Program-made: the position numbers and the translations under genes
The notes under the pieces: generated by a model
Database searches by the model: none
Told to the model about the DNA's origin: nothing
Seen by the model: the letters and a program-made list of their open reading frames with translations, nothing else
Part shown: positions 1 through 12,190 of the stretch, in pieces
How positions within the stretch are numbered: the stretch's first letter is position 1
Layout: the number at the start of each line of letters is the position of its first letter
Source: Patiria miniata
Lineage: Eukaryota > Echinodermata > Asteroidea > Valvatida > Asterinidae
Assembly (NCBI RefSeq): GCF_015706575.1
Contig: NW_024037057.1
Coordinates: 4,607,501-4,671,500 of the forward strand
Direction: 5' to 3'
DNA length: 64,000 nucleotides

Positions 1-1020
1 GAAAAATAGATGAAAAAAAACCAGACATGAATCCAATGATTATTGTCGCAGGAATTAAATTAGATTGACATTCGCCGTGCTCGTCCATGCACAGATGGGG
101 TGTGAACCCCCACATAAATAGATGTTGTCGGCTGCATTTCTGAATGGGTCCAATGCTGACTTCTGGTTTTATTAACTTCTGCCAGATTAAACGTAAAACT
201 TTAAAAAGACAAAAAAAAACACACGCATTATTGTTCCGTTACTTTGGGGACTACACACGTGTTGTCAAATGGAAATATGGGGACCAAAGACGCTATGGGG
301 CAACAGAAAGTCCCCATAACTTGGTCTTCATTGCCTTATCAATAAAGAAACTCTCCACGACCCGATGACGGCCCACTCACCAGCACGCACACACACCGTA
401 CACAGGCAGAGAAGTGGGGTACTTCCTTTGTTCGTGTACTAAAATTTTGCAATCTCGCTCACTAATTTCAAAATGCTCTAATTTTTACCAGAATTAATTT
501 CCTGGGCTGAAATTCGGACTTAACATCCTTTTACTCGTCCATTTGCGACACATCAACCCACCTTGGAAATTCCGAGTTTTCTGAGTAAAATCCATATATC
601 TATTTCGTGAAAAACTTGTGGGGTGCCACTGTAGTCACAAAATGGACTTGTGGGGTACCTCCCATCGTTCCGGTACCCCATAAGGCAGTGTTCATACACG
701 TACACGTCTCTAGCACACTTGGGGTTTATGGGGTACCACTATTGTTCGACCCTAATTTCCTTCTTTTGTTCTCCTTTGTCCCCTTAGAAATCTCAAAACA
801 CATAGCATTATGGATATGGGGTACTTCAATTTCTAAAGACAGACTTGCGGGGTACCATTGTCCTTATTGTTGCCCCTTGTTCCCGGTAACCCATAAGTGT
901 CAATTTGTAAGAGCACTTGCACGTTTATTTATGGTGTAAATCAAGGATATTCTTTTGTTCCTTTTCCCTTTTTTTCCTTTGTTCGTACCCAACTTTTTCG
1001 CAACAGCTGTCGTTGGTTTT
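1..1020. other. Non-coding, low-complexity sequence
   Basis: No convincing gene. Between about 600 and 880 short phrases with GGGGTACC/TGGGGTAC recur, which suggests a degraded repeat. Confidence 0.4.
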
Positions 1021-1029
1021 ACATAGGCG

Positions 1030-1370
1030 TAGCCAGCGGTGTATTTTGCAAAGACTGCCCTTTTCCATTCAAATGCATTTTTTTCACCACCGCTTAACCC
1101 CCCCCCCCCATAAGTTGTAAAGAGTGCCCCCTTTATTTTTTAAGAAGTGCCCTTTTTTCTGAACAAGGAGGGGGAGGTAATGGGGGGGGGGGGGGGTATT
1201 CACCCCCCGAATGTTTTGTAAAGACTGCCCTTTTTCCATTCAAATACCCTTTTGTTTACCACCGCCTACCCCCCCCCCGCCAATAATTTGTAAAGAGCGT
1301 CCTCTTTTTTAAGAAGAGCCTTTTTTTCTGAACAAGCGCCCTTTAAAAAAAAAAATGGGTGCCCTTTTTT
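1030..1370. repeat. Two tandem ~170-bp repeat units with poly-C and poly-G tracts
   Basis: The block at about 1040-1170 (TTTGCAAAGACTGCCC, poly-C run, TAAAGAGTGCC, TTCTGAACAAG) recurs at about 1210-1340 with the same order of elements. The G run lies near 1183-1196. Confidence 0.65.
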
Positions 1371-2199
1371 TATTTCACACCTGTCTTTCCCTGATCCTGT
1401 TCTCTACATTTACGTGTTAGGCTGTTCTCTACAAGCTTCGGTTTATATGAACAACCCCATACTCTTCACCCTAATTTCATATATTTAGTCATTGTACTAC
1501 ATCGTTGTATTATTATTTATTTAATCTATACAATTACTTTCTTTTTATTTGAAAACTTAGTTTGACTTATTTATGGAAAGTATGGAAATAAATTTTGCCT
1601 TTGAATTGGATATTGTCCGTTAGCGTGCATAATCGTCGGTTATGAACAGCGCCCCCATCGATGAATGTGCAAGTGCCCTTTTCCAAAAAAATTACCCCCC
1701 AAATAAAAATGACCGTGCTACGCCACTTTCTTGTACACGTTCTCTAATCGAGGTCGTCCTCAATTTGGTTCCTATCCTCGATTCACAGATGATGTTGCAC
1801 GTGTGTGTCCTCGATTTACACCATAAACAAACGCAAAACAATTGACCTTCATCAGATAGCTCACTCGACAAGATGTTCAACTCATTGTCATTGATTACAC
1901 TGGCAGAGCAGATTGTAGAAACGATGATGACAATGTTTGCGAGAAGCATTCCAAGATGGTATTCTTTCGGTCTCAGTTGCCTCTTCGATCTTCGCATTAG
2001 GATGTTTTTCATTGTGTCTTTCAAGTTGAAACCAGTCCTTTCACCAGCTTCAGTGCATCTCTTAGCTTAAACACTTTGGCTCGACTGCGTGAGCAAACGT
2101 GTAACGCCCGCGCAGAGCGCATTCGACGCCAAACGCGCAGAGACGGTCACACGCGTGGCAACCATGAGCTCCAAATTCAAGTCAGATATATGCTCCGTA

Positions 2200-2895
2200 T
2201 CAAATCATAAAATATTTTGGTAGCTTGGTGTATTCATGATTTTGCAGACCGGCGGGGCGGGCGGGGGGCATGCGGGAACGTTGAATACAGTTTGACTGAT
2301 TTCAGTAGATCCATCATCCGAGGGTATGATCGGATGGAGGCCGTAGCCACTTTTCCAAAGGAAAAGGAAGCCTTGTCCCAACTTCGAGAGGCCGGTTGAG
2401 GGGGCCCTGAAAGAACAGTTTGTGCGGGGGGGGGGGGGGCTACTGATGCGGCAGTGCGCAGAGAATTACGTAGGTTAGTGGTCGATCACCCTAAATCATC
2501 TTTCTTTGAAATTGGAAACCTTGCCCTCAAGCTGTTCCAAGATGTGAATATACCCTCTGTAGATAAAGTTTGGCATGAACAGGTTTGATTTGTCGAGCTT
2601 GCTGAATATGACCTTAACGAGGTGGAAGCCAAGGATTCGATTACCATAAAGGTACTTAATAACTTGGTTGAAGCCAAAAGACCCCCACTTCCATGTTGGA
2701 CAAATTGATACAGCAGCAAGCTGTCATGTTGCAACAACATGCTGCAACGACCGACCGCCTTAACCGTCTGACTATACAGTTATGGAGAAGAAACCAGGGC
2801 GGATGCCCAGATCAGACAAGTGGACAGGTGTACTTTCTGCAATCGCACAGGTCATGCATTTTATTTTTAACCAGATATCAACACAACAAATAGTT
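2200..2895 (+). pseudogene. Decayed retroelement-like fragment, possible Gag remnant
   Basis: Broken reading frames: VELAEYDLNEVEAKDSITIK around 2600 and, near 2850, RCTFCNRTGHAF, which has the C-x2-C-x4-H part of a zinc knuckle but lacks the last Cys because a stop follows. Several stops and frame changes separate the pieces. The Gag assignment is inference from this half motif. Confidence 0.3.
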
Positions 2896-5264
2896 TCTTA
2901 CAAAAGGTTCAAACAGCCCCACTTCATCAACCAAATACTGTATAAATTAGCAAGATGACAAAAGTGGATACAAAATATTTATTACAACTTTATTTCGAGC
3001 CTCAAACATATGTCCGTCAACTGAATAAAAGATAATTAAACCTGTTGTTACAATAACTCCTGCACTGACACTCACTCTCGGGAGAAAAAAAGTTAGACGT
3101 GAAAAAAAATTCCTATCAAATTTAAATCAACTGTATTTAATGATTTTCAGTATTAAACTGGATTGATCCTTTTTACACTTAGCTATTCGTGTAGCAAAGG
3201 GGGAAAAGAACAAATATTTCCCACAATTAAAATCTATTACAATAATTAATCGGACCTGTCAAAAATACCCGTCCAATGTTTCTCGTCAATACATGTTACC
3301 GGTACTTAAACTCAATAAACCCAGTATTTCGTAATAAAAACACTAAGTGCAAATATTCTCCATGTATCACACAGCATCTAACCTTACTGAGCCATGTTGG
3401 ATGATCTACAGACTCATCAATCATGACTCAACTTTTACTTGGTTTGTGCTTCTTATTTAGTTATCATCATCATTCGTCCCCTTAATAACTTTGAATATGG
3501 ATCGAGTTAAGCGATTGATAAAACAAATATTAAAACCTTGTGTGAGTGAAAATATGATCACTATCATACAAGTCATGTGTTAAATATAATGTCATGTTCA
3601 AACGTGTAAAAGTAGCAAGGCTTATAAAAAAAAAGTGTTACCATACATAAAGACACAGTGTTTTTGTTTTAATAAGTTTCCAAGAAAGCATATCTTTCAA
3701 CTCTGACACAGCTTTCTTAAAATCTTTGTAGATCTTCATGACTTGTAACAGTTTAAAAAAATCAATGTCAATCGATTTCTCACAAAACCTGGTGTTAACC
3801 CAACAAAATCTGACTTGTTCTGAAGTGAAAATGAGACAATCCAGTGACATAAGATGCACTTACACAACACAATTGGTTACTTTCACAGTAAGTGTGGAAC
3901 TCTAACAGTAAATGTTTCAGAAAACAAATTTGGAATCATCAATACTAAATATCTGATATAAGTATTATATTATATAACTTATGAAATGAAGCCACAGGTA
4001 AACATGACATGCGCAGTTATCGCAGTTACCAAAAGGACTGGCTTCAATTTTGGTGTACTGTCCAAAGGAGTTTAATACATTTAATACCGACCGTATTAAT
4101 CAGGTGGCTTCTGTCCAATAAATAAATACACACATTGAATGGTATGTAAACTTTTCAATCCAAGAGACTTTTCTCAGTTTTGTTAGAATCAGTTGCATAC
4201 AAAAATTAATGTCTGTGATAAACTCGTGTGGCACAATATGAAAGGTAAAAATATGTACACTTCAAACTTGCAGTTCGATTTCTCATGAAAAAAATGGGTA
4301 ACACAAAGATATGTACAAGTTATAAACAGCATGAACCATTATCAGGAAAATCTTGAGCTTCGTTACTGATTCCATGTCATACTCTCATTGCGACACAGAT
4401 TAATATTCTAATATATTCCATACTGAGTTAAATAGTTACCAGAGTTGCAAAAAGTCAGCGGCGACATGACCCGGTGATTAGACACACATGCATATACATT
4501 TATTCAGCTGAAAGTATTTCTATTAGGCTCTTCACCAACAAGGCTTTGCCCATTCAAACAGCGGAAATCTCTTTCACTGTTACTTGTATTTTATTATTTT
4601 TTTTGAAAAAAAAAATGCTTCATCCGTAGATGACAGGTTTCAATATTTTGACTCATGAAGTTGAATGTTGCTATGATGATTCAGTAACTACATGATAAAC
4701 TCTGAACAATTTTCAATGATCCGATGCAACAACTATTTCCAAAATTCTACAAAACTTTCAGATTAGCGTGAATTTCATTAAAGCGTATTTTTATATCAAT
4801 AAGAATACCCGCTTTATATTTTACCTATTACTTATTGTGAGATATTGGGTAGCTTGATTTCGAAAGAATATTGCGTCATTTCTCAGCTTGTTTCCAAAAT
4901 GACTGGATCCAATAGAGTGCTTCGTTTCCTGGGATTGTTTGATCGATTCAAGTGACTCATCGTTTCCGTGACTATGACTCCAACTGGATGACGTGTGACT
5001 CGGGACCCTACTCGTGACTTGGAGCCTGACTCGATCCAGGTGATTCGTGAATTGACCCAGGCATCGATTCAAGTGACTCGTATCTGTGACTCTGACTCCA
5101 ACTAGATTACGTCGGACTTGGGGTTTACTTGAATTACAGACGTGAGTTCGAGACTGACTCGAAGCAAATGACGTTTAAATTGCATCATATACTCGTGCGC
5201 ATTCATCTTATAGGTTATTTGGGCATGCGCATAACAGATCTCAGCGCAGATATACATTGGACAT
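2896..5264. other. Downstream flank of gene A, shared with B and C
   Basis: No gene found. Stretches match the flanks of B (26900-29700) and C (48700-50700); for example the AAAGATATGTACAAGTTATA phrase near 4306 recurs near 28197 and 49538. It may include 3' UTR. AATAAA sits on the minus strand near 2986 and also near 27011 in the B flank, but use as poly(A) signal is unproven. Confidence 0.55.
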
Positions 5265-8200
5265 CTAGTCATCTTCAGAAGACTCAAAATCAACTCCACT
5301 TCCCCATGCCTCAGATATATGCTTCTTATCTTCTTTGGTCAGTGCACATCCGCCCAATTTCAGGCTACTTACATGTTTCATCTGATTCAGGCAGCGAGCC
5401 CATGTTTGTGCAAAGCCTCTCAAAGAATCATTTCCCACAAGGCTGAGGGATTCTACGGTTGGCATTCTACTTACTGCTGCAGCAATGTGTTCTATGTCAG
5501 TACTTTGCAGTGAGCATCTAATTAAATTCAGCTCCCGAAGTTCTGTCATGTTTTGTAAGGGTGGGGTCCATATTTCTGCGGAACCACCTAACCCAACAAT
5601 GTCACAAAGGATCAACCTGACCAAATCTCTCCGATTACTGAATGACTGTAAAATATCCGCCATACCCTCGCCCGTTAATACTGAGAGACTCTGAACGCTC
5701 AGCAGTATGCCATTATCGCATGGCTGAACACGACACTCCTCAGCGGACCCATCGCGACTGTAAATGCCAGAATTTCTCATCAAACGATTAGAAACGCTGA
5801 TTTTAATCATCCTCTGAAAACTAGCCGGCCACGTTCTTACGATACGACTCAAGTCCCATTTTCTTGAAAAGTTAAGATCGGTCAAGTTCGGCATCTCCCC
5901 AACAGATGAAGCTATATGTGATAGATCTTGTTCATTTATGGCACATTTCGATAAATTTAGTGATTTCAGGTTAATCATCTTCCGCAAACTAGCCGCCCAC
6001 GTCTTTGCGTTACCACCCAATCCCTCATTGCGTGAAAGGTTAAGATCGGCCAAGTTCGGCATCTCCCCAACTGTTGCTGCAATGTGTGATAGATCTTGTC
6101 CATTTATGTTGCATTTCCATAAATCGAGTGATTTCAGGTAAATCATTTTCAGCAAAGAAGCCGCCCACATTCCTGCGTGACCACCCAATCCCTTATTGCC
6201 TGAAAGACTAAGATTGGCCAAGTTGGGCATGTCCCCAACTGATGATGCAATATGTGATAGATCTTGTTCATTTATGTCGCAGTTCCATAAATCCAATGAT
6301 TTCAGGTGAATCATCTTCTGCAAACAAGCCGCCCACGTTCCTGCGTGACCACCCAATCCCTTATTGCCTGAAAGGCTAAGATGGGCCAAGTTGGGCATGT
6401 CCCCAACTGATGATGCAATATGTGATAGATCTTGTTCATTTATGTCGCATTTCCATAAATCGAGTGATTTCAGGTGAATCATCTTCGGCAAACAAGCCGC
6501 CCACGTTCCTGCGTGATCACCCAATCCCTTATTAAATGAAAGGCTAAGATGGGCCAATTTGGGCATGTTCCCAACTGATGATGCAATATGTGAAAGATCT
6601 TGTTCATTTATGTCGCAGTACCATAAATCCAATGATTTCAGGTGAATCATTTGCAGCAAAGCCGCCGCCCAAGTGCCTGCGTGACCACCCAATCCCTCAT
6701 TGAATGAAAGGCTAAGATGGGCCAAGTTGGGCATGTCCCCAACTGATGATGCAATATGTGATAGATCTTGTTCATTTATGTCGCATTTCCATAAATCGAG
6801 TGATTTCAGGTGAATCATCTTCCGCAAACTAGCCGCCCACGTCTTGGCGTTACCACCCAATTCTTCATTGCGTGAAAGGTTAAGATCGGCCAAATTAGGC
6901 ATCTCCCCAACTGTTGCTGCAATTTGTGATAGATCTTGTCCATTTATTTCGCATTTCCATAAAACGAGTGATTTCAGGTGAATCATCTTCGGCAAACAAG
7001 CCGCCCACGTTCCTGCGTGACCACCCAATCCCTCATTGAATGAAAAGCTAAGATGGGCCAAGTTGGGCATGTCCCCAACTGATGATGCAATATGTGATAG
7101 ATCTTGTTCATTTATGTCGCAGTTCCATAAATCCAATGATTTCAGGTGAATCATCTTCTGCAAACAAGCCGCCCATGTTTCTGCGTGACCAACCAATCCC
7201 TCCTTGAATGAAAGGCTAAGATGGGCCAAGTTGGGCATGTCCCCAACTGATGATGCAATATGTGATAGATCTTGTTCATTTATGTCGCATTTCCATAAAT
7301 TGAGTGATTTCAGGTGAATCATCTTCTGCAAACAAGCCGCCCACGTTCCTGCGTGACCACCCAATCCCTTATTGCCTGAAAGGCTAAGATGGGCCAAGTT
7401 GGGCATGTCCCCAACTGATAATGCAATATGTGGTAGATCTTGTTCATTTATGTCGCATTCCCAAATATTGAGTGATATCAGGTGAATCATCTTCTGCAAA
7501 CAAGCCGCCCACGTTGCTGCGTGACCACCCAAGTTCGAATTCCCTGAAATGTTGAGATCGGTCAGGTTTGGCATTTGACGTAATGATGCAGCAATGTGTT
7601 CAGTGTCAGTGCTTTGCAGTGAGCAATCACTTAACTTTAACTCCTTAAGTTCCGTCATGTTTTGCAAGAGTGGGGTCCAGATACCTGCAGAACCACCCAG
7701 ACCACAAATGCCATGAATAGTCAATCCGACTAAATCGCTCCGATTATGGAATGGCTGCAGTACGTCCGCCAAATCCTTGACGGTGAGTGAGAACCTCTTG
7801 ATGATCAACGCTATGCCACTTCCCAATGACTGTACACGCCACACTTCAGGGTAACTACTGAAATCACAATCCACCAGATTCCGCATGCGACTTAGTGATT
7901 CAGCGATATATTTCAAATCGCGACTGTAAATGCTGCAGTGTTTCATGTCAAGCTTCTTTAAGTGAATCATCGACTGCAAACTAGTCGCCCACGTTTCAGC
8001 GTTACCACCCAATCTCTCATTGCGTGAGAGGTTAAGATCGGTTAAGTTGGGCATCTTTCCAACCGATGATACAATATGTGGTATATCTTTTCCATTGACG
8101 CCACATTTCGATAAATCAAGTGATTTCAGGTGAATCATCTTCTGCAAACAAGCCGCCCACGTTCCTGCGTGACCACCCAATCCCTTATTGCCTAAAAGGC

Positions 8201-11200
8201 TAAGATGGGCCAATTTGGGCATGTCCCCAACTGATGATGCAATATGTGGTAGATCTTGTTCATTAATGTCGCATTCCCAAAAATTGAGTGATATCAGGTG
8301 AATCATCTTCTGCAAACAAGCCGCCCACGTTCCTGCGTGACCAAACAATCCCTTATTGAATGAAAGGCTAAGATGGGCCAAGTTGGGCATGTCCCCAACT
8401 GATGATGCAATATGTGATACACCTTGTTCATTTATGTCGCATCCCGATAAATCGAGTGATTTCAGGTGAATCATCTTCTGCAAACCAGCCGCCCACGTTC
8501 CTGCGTGACCACCCAAGTTCGAATTCTTTGAAATGTTGAGATCGGTCAGGTTTGGCATTTGACGTAATGATGCAGCAAGGTGTTCAATGTCAGTGCTTTG
8601 CAGTGAGCAATCACTTAACTCTAACTCTTGAAGTTCCGTCAGGTTTTGCAAGAGTGGGGTCCAGATACCTGCAGAACCACCCAGACCAAAAATGCCATGA
8701 ATAGTCAATCCGACTAAATCGCTCCGATTATAGAATGGCTGCAGTACATCCGCCAAATCCTGGACAGTAAGTGAGAACCCCTCAAGGCTCAACTCTATGC
8801 CATTACTCCTTGACTGTACACGCCACACTTCAGGGTAACTACTGAAATCACAATCCACCAGATTCCGCATGCGACTTAGTGATTCAGCGATATATTTCAA
8901 ATCGCGACTGTAAATGCTGCAGTGTTTCATGTCAAGCTTCTTTAAGTGAATCATCGACTGCAAACTAGTCGCCCACGTTTCAGCGTTACCACCCAATCTC
9001 TTATTGCACGAGAGGTTAATATCGGTTAAGTTAGGCATCTTTCCAACCGATGATAAAAAACGTGGTATATTTTGTCCATTGACGCCACGTTCCGATAAAT
9101 CAAGTGATTTCAGGTGAATCATCTTCTGCAAACAAGCCGTTCCTGCGTGACCACCCAAGTTCGAATTCTTTGAAATGTTGAGATCGGTCAGGTTTGGCAT
9201 TTGACGTAATGATGCAGCAAGGTGTTCAATGTCAGTGCTTTGCAGTGAGCAATCACTTAACTCTAACTCTTGAAGATCCGTCAGGTTTTGCAAGAGTGGG
9301 GTCCAAATACCTGCAGAACCACCCAGACCACAAATGCCATGAATAGTCAATCCGACTAAATCGCTCCGATTATTGAATGGCTGCAGTACATCCGCCAAAT
9401 CCTTGACAGTGAGTGAGAACCTCTTGATTCTCAACGCTATGCCATTACTCCATGACTGTACACGCCACACTTTAGGGTAACTACTGAAATCACAATCCAC
9501 CAGATTCCACATGCGACTTGCTGATTCAGCGATATGTTTCAAATCGCGACTGTAAATGTTACAGTGTTTCATTTCAAGCTTCTTTAAGTGAATCATCGAC
9601 TGCAAACTAGTCGCCCACGTTTCAGCGTTACCACCCAATCTCTCATTGCGTGAGAAGTTAAGATCGGTTAAGTTGGGCATCTTTCCAACCGATGATACAA
9701 TATGTGGTATATCTTGTCCATTGACGCCACATTCCGATAAATCAAGTGATTTCAGGTGAATCATCTTCTGCAAACAAGCCGCCCACGTTCCTGCGTGACT
9801 ACCCAAGTACGAATTCTTTGAAATGTTGAGATCGGTCAGGTTTGGCATTTGACGTAATGATGCAGCAAGGTGTTCAATGTCAGTGCTTTGCAGTGAGCAA
9901 TCACTTAACTCTAACTCTTGAAGATCCGTCAGGTTTTGCAAGAGTGGGGTCCAGATACATGCAGAACCACCCAGACCACAAATGCCATGAATAGTCAATC
10001 TGACTAAATCGCTCCGATTATGGAATGGCTGCAGTACATCCACCAAATCCTTGACAGTGAGTGAGAACCCCATGATTCTCAACGCTATGCCACTTCCCAA
10101 TGACTGTACACGCCACACTTCAGGGTAACTACTGAAATCACAATCCACCAGATTCCACATGCGACTTGCTGATTCAGCGATATATTTCAAATCGCGACTG
10201 TAAATGCTACAGTGGTTCATGTCAAGCTTCTTTAAGTGAATCATCCTCTGCAAACTAGTTGCCCACGTTTCAGCGTGACCAACCAATCCCTTATTGCCTG
10301 AAAGGTTAAGATCGGCCAAGTTTGGCATCTCCCCAAGTGATGATGCAATGTCTACTACGTCACGCGGACCTAAGCGACATCCATGTAAACTGAGTTTTTC
10401 GAGGCATTTCATCCCTTGCAACTGGACCGCCCAGTATTTTGCCGAGCCTCCCAAATCACTCATTCCAAGGCTTATTTCAGTCAAGTTACCTCCATTACAA
10501 AATGATGACAAAAGTGTATTAACATTGCTCCCAGTTAGTGTGCATTTATCGAAATCCAATACGCGCACATTTTTCATTGTGGTCAAATGCAAAGCTACGA
10601 CTTCACTCAACCTTGATAGGTTACACGCCTCTAGATGAATTTCACTTATTTTAGCGAGGTAATCTACCCCCGAGAGCTCTGTCTGCTCGGCAACATGCTG
10701 CAGCAACCACAAGAACGAGTTTACGCTGTCGTTTCCACTTAACTCTATGTATCCAGTAAAAAAAGACTCAATGAAATCTACTGATAACAAATCTCTTGCT
10801 TGACTTTCAAAGTAGCAATTTAAGGCCAATTCCTTCACTGGCTTGCGTGTGATAGGCCTTTGCTTATCTTGCAGATTCTTCTCGTGCAGCATCCGCAATA
10901 CATACCGTGTGCATTGGTCATTGTCGCCGCAGCAGAAGCGCAACAAGTACTCAAAATTCATAGGGTATCCAAGTTTATCAAGAATCTTCTGAAATTCCCC
11001 ACCACCTTTGCTTAAAAGACTCCGGCAGTACATAGCTGCACAATACTCTTGAAGTGTCTTATGAATAAACTGTACGTTATTGTGTGTACCGCGCCACTTA
11101 ATGACCCTCTGGCTGGTGAGAATACCCGCTGGTATTGCTTTGTCAAGTGCACTCTTCTCAAACTCTCCCTCTTGAAATGAAAGCCTTTGCTCTGGGGAAA

Positions 11201-12190
11201 TAAGCCCTTCTAAAGCAACTTTGCCGATTGCAATCACCACTTCCGATATTGCCTCTTTTGATATTTCAGGCATTCTTCTTTGAAATATGTATCTAATTGC
11301 CTCATTGAACAATCTTGATTGAGTATATGGTAGTGTTTCCTCTTCCCTCCATATCAGGCACATTAGCAGGAGTATCATAGGACTCCTTGCTAAATCAGAC
11401 AGGTCATCCGATGACTGAATCCTATCAAGAAGTCTCTCAGCCTCATCAAGCTTTGCAGGGAAAAATTTTCTCACATACTGCCCAATATCTTCCATCCTAA
11501 ATCCCAAAACATTCACATGAGTGAAAGGTTTCTCGATGAGTGATTTGCTTTTCAATTTAGCAAGGTGAGAGGGGCGTGTTGTTACAACTACAAAACATTC
11601 TTTACCAAATTTTCGATTGAGCATTCTTAGAATGGACCCAAATTTCTCTGGTTCGAGGTTAGTTGTCCCGAATTCATCAAAACCATCTATCAGAATGAGC
11701 ACTCTACTACCATTGTCTTTAATGAATGCTTCCAAACCGTCCTTATCTACTGCTGTATCATCTGCTAACAGCTGAGAAAACACTGACTCAACAAGCTCCG
11801 ACGTTTGGTTGAGAGCAGACATTTTCAAAACAAACAAAAGTGAAAACTGTCCGAGTGCATCACCTGTAGCCCAGTCGTATGCAATTTTGTCAATAATGGT
11901 TGACTTCCCCATCCCGGGTGTCCCACACAAAATGGCCCGATTAATCACTTTTCCGTCTCTTGTTTTTAAGACGAAAATGTCTCCATACACTTGAACATCG
12001 CCCTCTATGTCATCCTGGTCACCCTGTTCTAATTGCAACTCTGTATATATATCCCTAATATGTTTCATGTCGTCATCGGCCCAGGGTATTAACTGAACGT
12101 AGCTACCTGTGGTAGTGTACCGCCCTTTTAATTCACTCCTGCAATGATCAGTAGCATCACTCGGACTGGATTGCGCTCTTTCCATCTCGC
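5265..12190 (-). CDS. Gene A exon 10, NACHT ATPase and long LRR array
   Basis: A single 6,926-bp terminal exon. Acceptor TTTCAACAG/GC; the ATG at 12185 is internal, because gene B has ACG there. Visible motifs: Walker A GTPGMGKST, Walker B LILIDGFDEF, sensor CFVVVTTRPSH, ARSPMILLLMCLIW and the winged-helix motif FIHKTLQEYCAAMYC. The LRR region holds about 20 units of ~57 aa with MPNLxxLxLSxNxGLGGxA and TWAxxLQxMIHLKSLDL, each covering two LRRs, interspersed with a longer module (VWRVQS...GICGLGGSAGIWTPLLQ) seen four to five times. The protein ends in an acidic tail, DFESSEDD. Confidence 0.92.

Noticed and set aside
3638..3859. 73-codon minus-strand ORF downstream of gene A
   Set aside because: The homologous DNA in the B flank (27500-27780) contains stops and frame changes, so the ORF is not conserved as protein.
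5319..10638. Plus-strand ORFs of 60-115 codons inside the LRR exon (similar ones in B and C)
   Set aside because: They are antisense shadows that recur with the LRR repeats and have no independent coding features.
12183..12185. ATG as start of a stand-alone NACHT-LRR gene
   Set aside because: It lies five bases inside an exon with a good acceptor, the codon is ACG in gene B, and the preceding Death exon joins in phase.
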